DNA from: Aurantiacibacter spongiae
Lineage (GTDB): Bacteria; Pseudomonadota; Alphaproteobacteria; Sphingomonadales; Sphingomonadaceae
Direction: 5' to 3'
Assembly (NCBI RefSeq): GCF_003815535.1
Contig: NZ_RPFZ01000001.1
Location: 1,612,001-1,676,000, forward strand
DNA length: 64,000 nt
How positions within the stretch are numbered: position 1 is the stretch's first letter; each line of letters opens with the position of its first letter. Positions 1 through 10,667 of the stretch are shown in pieces. The position numbers were made by a program, and so were the translations under genes. The notes beneath the pieces were generated by a model, which worked only from the letters and a program-made list of their open reading frames with translations, had not been told where the DNA came from and did not search any database.

Positions 1-2
1 GG

Positions 3-1307
3 CGCGGGGACGAATATACCTATTCGGCAATGGCCCGGGCCGTGGGCGAATGGTTGCGCGGGTCGGTTTCGGGTCGGCAGGCGATGCAGGCGATCTTCGG
101 AACGGGCTGGTTCATGCCGGGCATCGCGCTGATCGGCGCGCCGCCCTTCGTGCTGACGGACGATCCGCCGCACTGGCTGCAACGCGGCTGGCTGCTCGCG
201 ATCAACCTGGGTCTGACGGCGCTGCTCATCCGCCGGTTCGCACGCCAGTTCGGACCGCGACACGCGGCGCTGGCGATGCTGTTTCCCGGCCTCGCCGCCG
301 GTTGGTATTTCAGTGCGCTATCCTGGTTTCCCGAGATTACCGCCGGGCTGCTGTCGACTCTGGCACTGCTGGCCGGCTGGCGCTGCGCGGTGCGGATTTC
401 GCGCGGCAGCTTGCCGGAATGGCAGGACGTGGCGGCGATGGAAGTCTGCCTGATCGCGGCGCTCTATCTGCGCGGACCGGCGCTGCTGCTGGCGCTGGCG
501 TTGAACGGGTTCCTGATCCTGCTGGCCGTCCTCGCCATGCGCGGCGCGCTGCCGCGCCTCGCGGCCGGGTGCCTCGCCATCGCGCTGGCGCTGGCTCCGT
601 GGAGCATCGCGGCGAGCCGGCACTTCGATGCGACCGTCATCACCACCACCAACGTTCCGCTGGTGCTGGCGGACGGGTTCGGCGACCCGGCGCGCACCTG
701 TTTCGGGCGGTGCCCGGCGGGCCGCGACATCTGGCCCGCCTGGCAATTCGCGCAGGGGCGCGCGGCGCAAACGGGGGAAAATCCGCTCGTGGTAGAGCGG
801 CGCATGATGCGCGCATCGCTGAGCGGCCTGTCGCCACGGACATATCTGCGCACGGTGCGAGCGAACTTCGCTCGTTTCCTGTTCGAGCCTTCGCATGTCG
901 CCCGCCTGTTCGAGCCGGTGATGCACGGCGTCCCGCCCGGCATGCGCGCCGGGCTGCTCGCCTTCGTCGCGCTCGCCACCTGGCTACTCTACGCGCCGAT
1001 GCTGGCCGCCCTGCTGCTCGCGAATGTCGCGCGGCTGCGCGGCGGCGACGGGCAACGGCTGCAATCGCTGCTGATCAAGCTGGGCACGGCAGCGGCGTTT
1101 GCCCAGCCCTTCGTCCACAAGTCGAGCGGCCGCTACTGGGTGGCCTTCGCGCCTTTGATGGCGTGGTCCGCCGCGCTGCTGATCGCAGCCTGGCGCGATC
1201 GCCCCGGGCACCGGCGCCACTCCGCCGTGGCAGGCGTGCTCGACGCCGCGCAGACCACCTACGCCGCCGCCTTCGCGCTGGCCGCGCTCGTCCTGCTGGC
1301 CGCGTGA
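3..1307 (+). CDS. Polytopic membrane protein, glycosyltransferase (GT-C/ArnT-like) candidate, 5' truncated by window edge
   Basis: The reading frame is open to the left edge of the window, so the gene very probably starts outside it; the first in-frame ATG is at 30. The codons before that ATG read DEYTYSAMA, which resembles the acidic loop after the first helix of GT-C glycosyltransferases (GT39/PMT/ArnT type), where an Asp/Glu pair contacts the lipid-linked sugar donor. The remainder has many hydrophobic segments (for example around LLIRR, GLLSTLALLAG, LLLALALNGFL and LLAFVALATWLL), consistent with an inner-membrane enzyme. A probable role is sugar transfer from a polyprenyl-phosphate donor, but that is inference. 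It is followed 68 bases later by a PAP2 phosphatase on the same strand. The membrane nature is secure; the family is tentative. Confidence 0.6.
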   Translation, partial: RGDEYTYSAMARAVGEWLRGSVSGRQAMQAIFGTGWFMPGIALIGAPPFVLTDDPPHWLQRGWLLAINLGLTALLIRRFARQFGPRHAALAMLFPGLAAGWYFSALSWFPEITAGLLSTLALLAGWRCAVRISRGSLPEWQDVAAMEVCLIAALYLRGPALLLALALNGFLILLAVLAMRGALPRLAAGCLAIALALAPWSIAASRHFDATVITTTNVPLVLADGFGDPARTCFGRCPAGRDIWPAWQFAQGRAAQTGENPLVVERRMMRASLSGLSPRTYLRTVRANFARFLFEPSHVARLFEPVMHGVPPGMRAGLLAFVALATWLLYAPMLAALLLANVARLRGGDGQRLQSLLIKLGTAAAFAQPFVHKSSGRYWVAFAPLMAWSAALLIAAWRDRPGHRRHSAVAGVLDAAQTTYAAAFALAALVLLAA

Positions 1308-1375
1308 ACCGCTTGACGCGGGGGCGCCGGGGTGGTGAGCCGCGTGCGGGACGTCGACACGAGGACATGACAGCG

Positions 1376-2203
1376 ATGAAACGGATGATGGTAGGGTTCG
1401 CCCTGGCGGCGACGGCCTGTGCGGGGGCGACGGGCATGGCGCAGGTGGCGGGCGCGCAGGACGCTCCGCCCGCGGCCGAGCGGCCGGTTTACGATCTTGG
1501 CCCGCCCTATCTGGGCGGACAGCCCATCCCCGGAACCGAGGCGCTCGTGCCCCCGCCGCCGGAACAGGGATCGGCCCGCCAGCGCCAGGATGCCGAGGCG
1601 AATGCCCGCGCGCTGACGCTCGCCGACACGCCGCGACGCGCGCTGGCGCTGGAGGATGCGAGCCTTGCGCCCGGCTGGTTCGACGCGGCCTTTTCCTGCG
1701 CCGCCGGGGTCAGCCTGACCGATGCGAACACGCCCGCCATCGCGCGGTTGGTACGCCGCGCGGCGGCCGACTTCGCGATCTCGACGAGCGCGGTGAAGGC
1801 CCGCTATTCGCGCCCGCGCCCGTTCGTCGCCAATGGCGCGCCGACCTGCACGCCGCGGGACGAGGCGGCGCTGGCGCAGAATGGTTCCTACCCGTCGGGC
1901 CACTCGGCACTGGGATGGGGCACCGGGCTGGTTCTGGCGAGCGTCTTTCCCGACCGCGCGAGCGAGCTGGTGGCGCGGGGGCGTGCGTTCGGCGATAGCC
2001 GGGCGATCTGCAACCTGCACTGGCAAAGCGATGTCGAGGAAGCCCGCGTCATCGCCTCGGCAACGCTGGCCCGGCTTTCGTCGGACCCGCAATTCATCGC
2101 CGACCTCGCCGCCGCGCAGGCCGAGGCGCGGGAACTGGCCACCGCCGCCCGGCCCGGTGCGGGCCAGTGCCGGCAGCTGGCCGACGCCCTGCAAGCCGGC
2201 TAG
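1376..2203 (+). CDS. PAP2-family acid phosphatase, periplasmic (class A non-specific type)
   Basis: About 275 residues with an N-terminal signal peptide (MKRMMVGFALAATACAG, cleavage plausible after AQVAGAQ). All three PAP2/class A acid phosphatase motifs are present in order: K-x6-RP (KARYSRPRP, about residue 140), PSGH (about 172) and SR-x5-H-x3-D (SRAICNLHWQSD, about 208). The enzyme should hydrolyse phosphomonoesters, or possibly lipid pyrophosphates, in the periplasm through a phosphohistidine intermediate. An ATG at 1367 is in frame, but GAGG at 1361-1364 sits at a better distance from the ATG at 1376, so the latter was chosen. A Pro-rich linker follows the signal peptide. The family call is firm; the natural substrate is unknown. 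Confidence 0.88.
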   Translation: MKRMMVGFALAATACAGATGMAQVAGAQDAPPAAERPVYDLGPPYLGGQPIPGTEALVPPPPEQGSARQRQDAEANARALTLADTPRRALALEDASLAPGWFDAAFSCAAGVSLTDANTPAIARLVRRAAADFAISTSAVKARYSRPRPFVANGAPTCTPRDEAALAQNGSYPSGHSALGWGTGLVLASVFPDRASELVARGRAFGDSRAICNLHWQSDVEEARVIASATLARLSSDPQFIADLAAAQAEARELATAARPGAGQCRQLADALQAG

Positions 2204-2220
2204 GCGACCGGGCGAGGACA

Positions 2221-2397
2221 ATGGCCGTTGCGGGATGCCTCCTGCTGCTGGTGCTGCCCATCGCCGGCGGGGTGCTCGGCCTGTGGCTGCTCGGCCCCGA
2301 CGCGATGGCGTGGGGCGCGGCCATCGGCTTCGGCGTGGCGGTGGTCGCGTGCGCGCTGCCGGCGCTGGCGCTGTGGCGGGCGGGGCGGCGCGACTGA
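2221..2397 (+). CDS. Small membrane protein, unknown function
   Basis: 58 residues with two closely spaced hydrophobic helices (around VAGCLLLLVLPIAGGVLGL and AAIGFGVAVVACALPALAL) and a basic C-terminus (RAGRRD), the positive end probably facing the cytoplasm. GCGAGGA lies just before the ATG at 2221; a longer in-frame version from 2167 would overlap the end of the phosphatase gene and lacks such a site. It begins 17 bases after the phosphatase stop, so co-transcription is likely. I do not recognise a family. It ends 40 bases before the stop of the oppositely oriented gltD. Confidence 0.55.
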   Translation: MAVAGCLLLLVLPIAGGVLGLWLLGPDAMAWGAAIGFGVAVVACALPALALWRAGRRD

Positions 2398-2437
2398 CGC
2401 CCCCGCCCGTGCGGGCGCCCGTCGCCGCCGGTTCGCC

Positions 2438-3874
2438 TTAACGGGGCAGCTGCGTCGTGCCCATGAGCGCCTCGTCCACCGCGGCGGCGCATTGCCGCCC
2501 CTCGCGGATCGCCCAGACGACGAGGCTCTGGCCGCGCCGCATGTCGCCGCATGCCCATATGCCGTCCTCGCTGGAGCGGTAGGAGGCGGTGTCGGCGGCG
2601 ACGTTTCCGCGATCGGTCAGGCTGACGCCCGACTGGTCGATGAGGCCGGTCTTGCGCGGGCCGAGAAAGCCCATGGCCAGCAGGATGAGATCGGCGGGGA
2701 TGGTGAACTCGCTGCCCGGCACCTCCTTCATCTCGCGCCCTTCCCATTCCAGGCGCGTGCATTCGAGGCCGGTGACCTTGCCGTCTTCCCCCACCACGCG
2801 CTTGGTCAGGACGGACCAGTCGCGCTCCACCCCTTCCTCGTGGCTGGAGGAGGTTCTGAGCTTCATCGGCCAGTCGGGCCAGGTCAGCAGCTTGTCTTCC
2901 CGGGCCGGCGGCTGCGGCATGATCTCGATCTGCGTGACCGAGCGCGCGCCCTGGCGGTTGGAGGTGCCCACGCAGTCCGAGCCGGTATCGCCGCCGCCGA
3001 TCACGATCACGCGCTTGTCCGTGGCCGTCAGCGTGCCGCGCGGGGCGGCGCGCGTCTCGTCGTCGCCGGCGTTGCGCTTGTTCTGCTGGGCGAGGAATTC
3101 CATCGCCTGCCGCACCCCGGGCAGTTCGGCACCGGGAATGTCCAGCCCGCGCGCTTCCTCGGCCCCGCCGGCGAGCACGATGGCGTCGAAGTTCTCCTTG
3201 AGCGACTTCATCGAGATGTCGACGCCCACCTCCGTGCTGGTGCGGAAGGTCACGCCCTCGGCCTCCATCTGCACCGCCCGCCGGTTGACGAGCGACTTTT
3301 CCATCTTGAAGTCGGGAATGCCGTAGCGCAGCAGGCCACCGACCCTGTCGTTCTTCTCGAACAGCGTGACCGAATGGCCGGCGCGCGCCAGTTGCTGCGC
3401 GCAGGCGAGGCCCGCGGGGCCGGAACCGACCACCGCCACCCGCCGCCCGGTGCGCTCCTTCGGCACCTGAGGGGTGATCCAGCCTTCCTTCCACCCGCGA
3501 TCGACGATGGCGCATTCGATGCTCTTGATCGTCACCGGCTGGTCGGTGATGTTGAGCGTGCAGCTCGCCTCGCACGGGGCGGGGCACACGCGCCCGGTGA
3601 ATTCGGGGAAGTTGTTGGTGGAATGGAGCACCTCCAGCGCATCGCGCCAGTCGCCTTCGTAAACGAGGTGGTTCCAGTCGGGGATGATGTTGTTGACCGG
3701 GCAGCCGGTATGGCAGAACGGGATGCCGCAATTCATGCAGCGCGCCGCCTGCAATTGCAGCTGGTCCTCGGTATGCGGGATGGCGAATTCGCGATAATGC
3801 GCGAGCCGTTCCTCGGGCGCGGCATAGGAGCGGTCCTGCCGCTCGATCTCGAGAAATCCGGTTTCCTTGCCCAT
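2438..3874 (-). CDS. gltD: Glutamate synthase (NADPH) small subunit
   Basis: 478 residues, the normal length for GltD. It passes electrons from NADPH through FAD and 4Fe-4S clusters to the large subunit for conversion of glutamine and 2-oxoglutarate to two glutamates. Visible features: an N-terminal Cys-rich cluster-binding segment ([15 protein letters not shown], about residue 45), a first dinucleotide fold for FAD ([19 protein letters not shown], about 145) and a second for NADPH ([11 protein letters not shown], about 288). The ATG at 3874 (MGKETGF) matches the usual start; upstream in-frame codons run into the gltB end. It lies 43 bases downstream of gltB on the same strand, so the two form an operon for ammonia assimilation. 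Confidence 0.97.
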   Translation of the reverse strand: MGKETGFLEIERQDRSYAAPEERLAHYREFAIPHTEDQLQLQAARCMNCGIPFCHTGCPVNNIIPDWNHLVYEGDWRDALEVLHSTNNFPEFTGRVCPAPCEASCTLNITDQPVTIKSIECAIVDRGWKEGWITPQVPKERTGRRVAVVGSGPAGLACAQQLARAGHSVTLFEKNDRVGGLLRYGIPDFKMEKSLVNRRAVQMEAEGVTFRTSTEVGVDISMKSLKENFDAIVLAGGAEEARGLDIPGAELPGVRQAMEFLAQQNKRNAGDDETRAAPRGTLTATDKRVIVIGGGDTGSDCVGTSNRQGARSVTQIEIMPQPPAREDKLLTWPDWPMKLRTSSSHEEGVERDWSVLTKRVVGEDGKVTGLECTRLEWEGREMKEVPGSEFTIPADLILLAMGFLGPRKTGLIDQSGVSLTDRGNVAADTASYRSSEDGIWACGDMRRGQSLVVWAIREGRQCAAAVDEALMGTTQLPR

Positions 3875-3917
3875 CGTTCCTGTCAGTCCGTTGTCGTAAT
3901 GGCGGGTGCCCGCCCCG

Positions 3918-6900
3918 TCATTCCGCCGCCACGCTGGCGGCCTCCTCGCGCTCGGCTTGCAGCAGCCGGAGCGCGCGCGCGTAATCGGTCGGCATGACCT
4001 TGACGAAGGCACCGCGCGCGGTGTCCCAGTCGGCCAGCAGCGCGGCGGCGCGAGCCGATCCGGTATGCAGCTTGTGGCGTTCGAGCAGGATCTTCAGCCG
4101 CGCGGCGTCGTGATAGAGCGGATCGCCCATGCCGAAATCCTCGACCGAAGTGCCGCGCTGACGCGGTTCTCCGGTGGAGCGGCCCTCCCCCTCCACCGGG
4201 CCTTCGGCGATATCCTGCAACTCGACCTGCGCCAGGTTGCAGCGATCGGCGAAGCTGCCGTCCGGATCGTAGACATAGGCGATGCCGCCGCTCATCCCGG
4301 CGGCGAAGTTTCGCCCGGTAGGGCCGAGGACCGCGACCACGCCGCCGGTCATGTATTCGCAGCCGTGATCGCCGGTCCCCTCGACCACCGCCACCGCGCC
4401 CGAATTGCGTACCGCGAAGCGTTCGCCCGCCACGCCCGAGAAATACGCCTCGCCCGCGATGGCGCCGTAGAGGCAGGTATTGCCGACGATGATGTTGTCC
4501 ACCGGGTCGCGCGCTACCCCTGCGGGCTGGCGCACGATCACGCGCCCGCCCGACAGGCCCTTGCCGACATAGTCGTTGGCATCGCCCGTCAGTTCCAGCG
4601 TGACGCCATGGACGAGCCAGGCTGCGAAGCTCTGCCCTGCGGTGCCGGTGAAGCTCACCCTGATGGTGTCGGCGGGAAGCCCGGCGTGACCGTATTTCAG
4701 CGCGATCCTGCCCGACAGCATGGCACCCACGGCACGGTGGACGTTGCGGATCTGCCGGGTCAGTTGCACCGGCGCCTGGTCCTCGATGGCGTCGGCGGCG
4801 GCATTGATGAGGTCGTTGTCCATCGCCCCTTCCAGACCGTGATCCTGCGTCATCGTGTTCCACAGCGGCACGTCGCCGTCGACCTGCGGGCGGTGGAGCA
4901 GGCGGGAAAGGTCGACGCCATCGGCCTTCCAGTGGCGGATGGCGCGCTTCATGTCGATCCGGTCCACCCGGCCGATCATCTCCTCGACCGTGCGGAAGCC
5001 CATCTCCGCCATCAGCTGCCGCAATTCCTCGGCGACGTAGAAGAAGTAGTTGATGACGTGTTCGGGCTGACCGTTGAACAGCTTGCGCAGGTCCGGGTTC
5101 TGCGTCGCCACGCCGACGGGGCAGGTGTTGAGATGGCACTTGCGCATCATGATGCAGCCCGCCGCGATCAGCGGGGCGGTGGCGAAGCCGAATTCGTCCG
5201 CGCCGAGCAGCGCGCCGATGGCGACGTCGCGGCCGGTGCGCAGTCCGCCGTCGACCTGCACAGCGATGCGGCTCCTGAGGTCGTTGAGCAACAGCGTCTG
5301 CTGCGTTTCGGCGAGGCCGATTTCCCACGGAGAGCCGGCATGAGTGAGGCTGGTGAGCGGCGAGGCGCCCGTTCCCCCCTCGTAGCCCGAGATGGTCACA
5401 TGGTCGGCGCGCGCCTTGGAAACGCCCGCCGCGACCGTGCCCACGCCCACTTCCGATACCAGCTTGACCGAGATGCGCGCCGTCGGATTGACGTTCTTGA
5501 GGTCGTGGATGAGCTGCGCCAGATCCTCGATCGAGTAGATGTCGTGATGGGGGGGCGGGCTGATGAGGCCGACGCCCGGCGTCGCGTGGCGCACCGCGCC
5601 GATACGCTTGTCGACCTTGTGGCCGGGCAACTGGCCGCCCTCGCCCGGCTTCGCGCCCTGCGCCATCTTGATCTGGATGTCGTCCGAATTGGCGAGGTAT
5701 TCGGTCGTCACGCCGAACCGGCCCGAAGCCACCTGCTTGATCCGGCTGCGCATCGAATCGCCGTTGTCCATCGGCTTGAACCGGGCCGGCTCCTCTCCGC
5801 CCTCCCCGGTGTTGGAGCGCCCGCCGATGCGGTTCATGGCGATGGCGAGGGTGGAATGCGCCTCGTGACTGATGGAGCCGAAGCTCATCGCGCCGGTGCT
5901 GAAGCGCTTGACGATCTCCTCCGCCGGCTCGACCTCGTCCAGCGGGATCGGCTGCTCGGCCATCCGCAGGTCCATCAACCCGCGGATGGTCAGCAGGCGT
6001 TCGGACTGTTCGTTGATGCTGGCGGCGAACTGGGCGTAATCGTCCCACCCGTCCTCCCGGTCCGCCTTGCGCACGGCGTGCTGCAACTGCGCGATGTTGG
6101 ACGGCGTCCAGGCGTGGTCTTCCCCGCGCAGGCGATACTGGTAGATGCCCCCGACATCGAGCATGTTGCGATAGATCGGATTGTCGCCATAGGCCTGGGC
6201 ATGGCGGGTGACGGTTTCCGCCGCGACTTCGGCAAGCCCCACGCCTTCGATGGTGGTGGACGTGCGCGGGAAATAGCCGTCGATGAAGGCGCTCGACAGG
6301 CCTACCGCGTCGAAGATCTGCGCCCCGCAATAGGACTGGTAGGTCGATATGCCCATCTTGGACATGACCTTGAGAATGCCCTTGCCGATCGCCTTGATAT
6401 AGTTCTTCTCGGCCGCCTCGGGCGCGAGTTCGGGCACCTTGTCGGCGCGGATCGCCTCGATCGTCTCGAAGGCGAGATAGGGGTTGATCGCTTCCGCGCC
6501 GTATCCCGCCAGCACGCAGAAATGATGCACCTCGCGCGCCTCGCCGGTCTCCACCACGATGCCGGTCTGCATCCGCAGGCCCTGCCGGGTGAGCTGGTGA
6601 TGCACCGCGGAGGTGGCGAGCAGGGCGGGCATGGGTATGCGCCCCGGCCCCTGCGCGCGGTCTGACAGGATCAGGATGTTGCGGTCCTGCAGCACCGCCT
6701 CGGTCGCGGCCCAGCACATTTCCTTGATTGCCATCTCCAGCCCCTCGGCCCCGCTGGCGGCGTCCCAGGTGATGTCGATGGTGGCGGTGCGGAACGCCCC
6801 GTCGAGGCTGGCCTCGACGCTGCGGATCTTCTCCATGCCGCGATTGGTGAGGATGGGCTGGCTGATCTCCAGCCGTCGGTGCGTGCCGGCGTCGCGCCCC

Positions 6901-8579
6901 AGCAGGTTGGGGCGCGGGCCGATCATGGACAGCAGGCTCATCACCAGTTCCTCGCGGATCGGGTCGATCGGCGGGTTGGTGACCTGGGCGAAGTTCTGCT
7001 TGAAATAATCGTACAGCAGGCGCGGCCGCTTGCTGAGGACGGCGATGGGCGTGTCGGTGCCCATGGAGCCTATGGGATCATCTCCCTTGACCGCCATCGG
7101 TTCCAGGAAGCGGGCGATGTCCTCCTGCGTGTAGCCGAACGCCTGCTGGCGATCGAGCAGGCTGATCTCGGCCTCCTGCACCGCCGACTGATCGGTCTCG
7201 ATGGCCTCGATGTCGCGCAGCTTGTACTGCGCCTGTTCCAGCCATTCCTCGTAGGGCTGCGCGCCGGCCAGTTCCGCCTTCAGTTCCTCGTCCTCGACGA
7301 TGCGGCCCTGTTCGAGATCGATCAGCAGCATCCGCCCCGGCTGCAGGCGCCACTTGCGCACGATATCCTCTTCCGCAAACGGCAGCACGCCGCTTTCCGA
7401 GGCGAGGCAGACGATGTCGTCCTTCGTCACGCAGTAGCGCGCGGGCCGCAGGCCATTGCGGTCGAGCGTCGCGGCGATCTGGCGTCCGTCGGTAAAGGCG
7501 ACGGCGGCGGGGCCGTCCCACGGCTCCATCAGCGCGGCGTGGTATTCGTAGAAGGCCCGTCGCTTCGGGTCCATCTGCGCGTTCTTCGCCCACGCCTCGG
7601 GGATCAGCATCATCATCGCATGGGCGAGGCTGTAGCCGCCCAGCAGCAGCAGTTCGAGCGCGTTGTCGAGGCAGGCGGTGTCGGACTGGCCGTGCGGGAC
7701 GATCGGCCAGAGCTTGTCGAGATCGGCCCCCAGCAGATCCGATTCCATCGTCCGGCGCCGCGCGTTCATCCAGTTGACGTTGCCGCGCACGGTGTTGATC
7801 TCGCCATTGTGGGCGATCAGCCGGAAGGGCTGCGCCAGCCGCCAGCTGGGGAAGGTGTTGGTCGAAAAGCGCTGGTGGACGAGGCCCAGCGCGCTCTCGC
7901 AATCCGGGTCGCGCAGGTCGCGGTAGAAACTGCCCACCTGCGTCGCCAGCAGCAGGCCCTTGTAGACGACGGTGCGGCTGGAGAAGCTGGGCATGTAGAG
8001 CTTTTCGAGTTCCGGCATGTGGTGCCTGGCCGCCAGTTCCTTCAGCGGGTTCTGGGTCTGCTTGCGGATCACGATCAGCTTGCGCTCGAACGCGTCCTGA
8101 TCCTCGCAGTTCTCGCCGCGCGCGATGAAGCACTGGCGCACCACCGGCATGGAGGCGAGCACCGCCTCGCCCAGCCCCTCCGGATCGGTCGGCACGTCGC
8201 GCCAGCCGATCAGGCGCTGACCTTCCTTGTCGATGAACTTCTCGAACTGCTCGGTGATGAAGCTGCGCGCCTCCGCGTCCTGAGGCATGAAGCACATCGC
8301 CACCGCGTAATCGCCGGGCTGCGGCAGGGTCAGCCCATGGGCGTCGGCCCACTTGCGATACAGCCGGTCGGGGATCTGCATGAGGATGCCCGCCCCGTCG
8401 CCGAGCAGCGGATCGGCCCCCACCGCGCCGCGATGGTCGAGATTGGCCAGGATCTCCAGCGCCTGGGTGACGATCGCGTGCGATTTCGCGCCCTTGATAT
8501 GGGCGACGAAGCCCACGCCGCAGGCGTCGTGTTCGTTTACCGGATCGTAGAGGCCCTGGCGCGGGGGTAACTCGGTCAA
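3918..8579 (-). CDS. gltB: Glutamate synthase (NADPH) large subunit, TTG start
   Basis: 1553 residues from a TTG start, typical for bacterial GltB. Domains in order: class II glutamine amidotransferase with the autoprocessed Cys20 (DACGVGF), a central domain, the FMN/3Fe-4S synthase domain (Cx5Cx4C in [12 protein letters not shown], about residue 1143), and the C-terminal GxGxG repeat domain. The amidotransferase releases ammonia from glutamine, which is channelled to 2-oxoglutarate. The TTG at 8579 is preceded by AGGAAGAG eight bases upstream and gives a 19-residue propeptide; an ATG at 8744 is in frame but would add 55 residues with no resemblance to the family. First gene of the gltBD operon. 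Confidence 0.96.
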   Translation of the reverse strand: MTELPPRQGLYDPVNEHDACGVGFVAHIKGAKSHAIVTQALEILANLDHRGAVGADPLLGDGAGILMQIPDRLYRKWADAHGLTLPQPGDYAVAMCFMPQDAEARSFITEQFEKFIDKEGQRLIGWRDVPTDPEGLGEAVLASMPVVRQCFIARGENCEDQDAFERKLIVIRKQTQNPLKELAARHHMPELEKLYMPSFSSRTVVYKGLLLATQVGSFYRDLRDPDCESALGLVHQRFSTNTFPSWRLAQPFRLIAHNGEINTVRGNVNWMNARRRTMESDLLGADLDKLWPIVPHGQSDTACLDNALELLLLGGYSLAHAMMMLIPEAWAKNAQMDPKRRAFYEYHAALMEPWDGPAAVAFTDGRQIAATLDRNGLRPARYCVTKDDIVCLASESGVLPFAEEDIVRKWRLQPGRMLLIDLEQGRIVEDEELKAELAGAQPYEEWLEQAQYKLRDIEAIETDQSAVQEAEISLLDRQQAFGYTQEDIARFLEPMAVKGDDPIGSMGTDTPIAVLSKRPRLLYDYFKQNFAQVTNPPIDPIREELVMSLLSMIGPRPNLLGRDAGTHRRLEISQPILTNRGMEKIRSVEASLDGAFRTATIDITWDAASGAEGLEMAIKEMCWAATEAVLQDRNILILSDRAQGPGRIPMPALLATSAVHHQLTRQGLRMQTGIVVETGEAREVHHFCVLAGYGAEAINPYLAFETIEAIRADKVPELAPEAAEKNYIKAIGKGILKVMSKMGISTYQSYCGAQIFDAVGLSSAFIDGYFPRTSTTIEGVGLAEVAAETVTRHAQAYGDNPIYRNMLDVGGIYQYRLRGEDHAWTPSNIAQLQHAVRKADREDGWDDYAQFAASINEQSERLLTIRGLMDLRMAEQPIPLDEVEPAEEIVKRFSTGAMSFGSISHEAHSTLAIAMNRIGGRSNTGEGGEEPARFKPMDNGDSMRSRIKQVASGRFGVTTEYLANSDDIQIKMAQGAKPGEGGQLPGHKVDKRIGAVRHATPGVGLISPPPHHDIYSIEDLAQLIHDLKNVNPTARISVKLVSEVGVGTVAAGVSKARADHVTISGYEGGTGASPLTSLTHAGSPWEIGLAETQQTLLLNDLRSRIAVQVDGGLRTGRDVAIGALLGADEFGFATAPLIAAGCIMMRKCHLNTCPVGVATQNPDLRKLFNGQPEHVINYFFYVAEELRQLMAEMGFRTVEEMIGRVDRIDMKRAIRHWKADGVDLSRLLHRPQVDGDVPLWNTMTQDHGLEGAMDNDLINAAADAIEDQAPVQLTRQIRNVHRAVGAMLSGRIALKYGHAGLPADTIRVSFTGTAGQSFAAWLVHGVTLELTGDANDYVGKGLSGGRVIVRQPAGVARDPVDNIIVGNTCLYGAIAGEAYFSGVAGERFAVRNSGAVAVVEGTGDHGCEYMTGGVVAVLGPTGRNFAAGMSGGIAYVYDPDGSFADRCNLAQVELQDIAEGPVEGEGRSTGEPRQRGTSVEDFGMGDPLYHDAARLKILLERHKLHTGSARAAALLADWDTARGAFVKVMPTDYARALRLLQAEREEAASVAAE

Positions 8580-8587
8580 GTCGAAAG

Positions 8588-8595
8588 CTCTTCCT
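8588..8595 (-). promoter_or_regulatory. Ribosome binding site that fixes the gltB TTG start
   Basis: AGGAAGAG on the minus strand, eight bases before TTG at 8579. It decides the start because no ATG lies near the Cys nucleophile in this frame. The remaining leader up to 8768 should hold the gltBD promoter; TTGCAA and AATATC about 18 bases apart on the minus strand is the best, weak, candidate. Confidence 0.65.
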
Positions 8596-8768
8596 GTCTG
8601 GCGAGCGAGCAAGAAACGCGCTTCGCGACCGGTTTCAACGGTAACGAAACGCGACTCGCAGGCTCTGGTGGCTGCACGAAAATGTCGCGAAGCCCGATAT
8701 TGGCGACAGGAATGGCTCTTTGCAAGTTTTGTTGCGCCGCACAAGGGCGGCTCCGGCGTATGCCCGCC

Positions 8769-10625
8769 CTACTTGCCCATGCGTTGCAGGTTCATCAGCG
8801 CCTCGCGCAGGGCCCGTTCGTTATCGTCGTTCGAGGCGCGGGGGCGCTCGCCGGCGGCATCCGGGGCCTGTCCCGAAGGCGGATCGAACAGGCGTGCACT
8901 GCCCCCAGCTCCCGCTGAGCGGACCTTCTGGTTAGGGAACTGGACCGCCGGTTCGGTTCCGTCGGTTTCGTGCGGGTCGTCCGGTTCATCGATCCGCACG
9001 AAGGTTTCCCCCGTGGGACGAAACGGGTTGGCAAAGGGCGCGCGCTCTTCGTGCGCGGGGGCTTGCCGGTCGCCGGCGTCCGGTTCGCTTCGGTGCGGCA
9101 CTGCCGCCGGTCCCCGGACGAGGGGAAGCGAAAAGGACGCTGCCACTTCGTCGAGTTCCGCGTCCTCTTCCTCGTCCTCTTCGTCGTCCGGCACGATGGT
9201 CGCACCGCCGAACAGAACGCGGGCAGGACCGGCCGTCTGCGACGGCGCTTCGGGCGCATCGAACGCGCGCGAGCCGGAATCGTCCCTGGCCGAATCGTCG
9301 GGCATCGTCTCGTCCGGCGCCATCTCGTCCGGCGCCGTCTCGTCCGGCAAGGGTTCCTGCGGCGCGGCGGAGCGGGCGAAGTAGGCGGCCATGGCCTGCG
9401 CGGCCTCGTCGGCGGCGGCGGGGTCGAAATCGCCGGGAACACCGGCGACGGGGCCGTCCTGCGGTTCGTCATCGTCCGGCGGTGCGGGTTCGGAGACTGG
9501 CGGCGGGGGCGTTTCCACCCTCTGCGCGCTCCATTCCCGGTGCCTCTCGAGCGTCGCCCCGAGTCGTTCGACCAGGTGGATCAGGGCCGGGCCGGACGGG
9601 GCACGCGCCTCCTCCGGCATGTCCGCCTCATCGCCCTGTTCGCTGTGCTCGGCGCCTTCGGTACGATCGCTCCCGGCCTCCTCGTCATGCGGTGGCGGCG
9701 ACCCGGATCGGTCGAAGGGGCGGAACGGTTCGGAATCGGGTTCGGACACGGTGACGACCTCTTCTGGAAGTTCGGGGGTGGGCGCATCGCCGGCTTCCTC
9801 CCGGCGCGCCATCGATGGCGGCGAGAAGGCCAGCGGTTCGGGCGCCGGCGCCGGCTGCTCGGCGGGCCGGGGCAGGGCGGCAATGGCGAGCGGCGCCTCG
9901 ATTTCGTCGCGCTTTTCCTGCTCGGCCGGGTTTTCGGCCTCGGCCGTGGCTTCGTCTGCCGCGTTCTCTTCGAACGCGTCCGCGTCCGCGCTCGGCGGGC
10001 CGAAATCGAAGCCCGGCCGGATATCGGCGCTGGCAAGATGCGGCTCGGCGGCCAGGTCTTCCAGTTCGAGCGGCTCGTCCTCGCCATCCGTGACGAAGGC
10101 CGCGTCATCGTATTCGCCGGGCAACGGGGCGGCGTAGAGGAAGTCGCTCGGTCCTGCGTCCTCCTCCATCGCCAGCGCGCGGCGGCGTGACCCGGCAAGG
10201 CGAGGCCCGTCATCCGCTGCGATGTCGACGGTGTCGCCGTCGCCGTCCTCGAGACCTTCGGGGTCGAGATCGTCACGGGCGCTGAGCGGTGCGCGCGCAC
10301 CGATTCGCCGGGCCTGCGTGTCGTGGTGGGATGCGGCGATCCGGCGCGCGGCGACGAGGCCGAGCACGATCCCCAGCGCCGTCGCCGCCAGCGCGACCAG
10401 CACCCGGGCGGTGAAGCCCAGCGGTGGCGCGGCCTGCGGCAGCACGGACGGCAGCCCCGTTGCCGAAACGCCGCCTTCCACAAGCGCGACCGGCACGACC
10501 AGGCTGCCTATCCCCAGCAGGGCGGCGAACCACAGCGCGACGATGAAGGGGAAGGCGGGATGCGCGGCGAGCGGCGGCCGGGCCGGCGCGCCGTTGTCAT
10601 CCGTCTGATCGAGCCTTCGGGCCAC
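8769..10625 (-). CDS. Two-helix membrane protein with long acidic, disordered tail, unknown function
   Basis: 618 residues. Two hydrophobic helices lie near the N-terminus (about residues 27-48, FIVALWFAALLGIGSLVV, and about 73-93, VLVALAATALGIVLGLVAA), followed by a basic stretch and then roughly 500 residues rich in Asp, Glu, Pro and Ala with almost no predicted order. Short Pro-Asp-Glu pentad repeats occur around residues 425-442, and an unbroken run of about nine acidic residues (DDEEDEEED) further on. The last 20 residues (ERALREALMNLQRMGK) look like a short amphipathic helix and may be a binding motif. No family recognised. It might be an envelope scaffold or an anchor for cytoplasmic partners; that is inference. 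Upstream neighbour on the same strand is the GT4 gene, 42 bases away. Confidence 0.8.
   Translation of the reverse strand: MARRLDQTDDNGAPARPPLAAHPAFPFIVALWFAALLGIGSLVVPVALVEGGVSATGLPSVLPQAAPPLGFTARVLVALAATALGIVLGLVAARRIAASHHDTQARRIGARAPLSARDDLDPEGLEDGDGDTVDIAADDGPRLAGSRRRALAMEEDAGPSDFLYAAPLPGEYDDAAFVTDGEDEPLELEDLAAEPHLASADIRPGFDFGPPSADADAFEENAADEATAEAENPAEQEKRDEIEAPLAIAALPRPAEQPAPAPEPLAFSPPSMARREEAGDAPTPELPEEVVTVSEPDSEPFRPFDRSGSPPPHDEEAGSDRTEGAEHSEQGDEADMPEEARAPSGPALIHLVERLGATLERHREWSAQRVETPPPPVSEPAPPDDDEPQDGPVAGVPGDFDPAAADEAAQAMAAYFARSAAPQEPLPDETAPDEMAPDETMPDDSARDDSGSRAFDAPEAPSQTAGPARVLFGGATIVPDDEEDEEEDAELDEVAASFSLPLVRGPAAVPHRSEPDAGDRQAPAHEERAPFANPFRPTGETFVRIDEPDDPHETDGTEPAVQFPNQKVRSAGAGGSARLFDPPSGQAPDAAGERPRASNDDNERALREALMNLQRMGK
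9304..9348 (-). repeat. Three 15-base tandem repeats coding acidic pentapeptides
   Basis: Three consecutive 15-base units sharing TCTCGTCCGGC (plus-strand reading) start at 9304, 9319 and 9334. On the minus strand they encode PDET/PDEM-type pentads inside the disordered tail of the surrounding gene. Unit length is a multiple of three, so copy-number change would keep the frame. Confidence 0.75.
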
Positions 10626-10667
10626 GTGCCAATCCTGTTCCAGCGCCGCGGGTTGCCGAACGCGCCG

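Noticed and set aside
3906-8570. Long open frames on the plus strand opposite gltB and gltD (919 and 563 codons)
   Set aside because: They mirror the third-position GC bias of the real genes, lack ribosome binding sites and have no family-like motifs. The same applies to the long antisense frames opposite the M13, M1 and ftsK genes.
8668-9384. Serine/glycine-rich plus-strand frame opposite the acidic-tail protein
   Set aside because: Its low complexity is the reverse reading of GAC/GAG-rich acidic codons, not a real protein.
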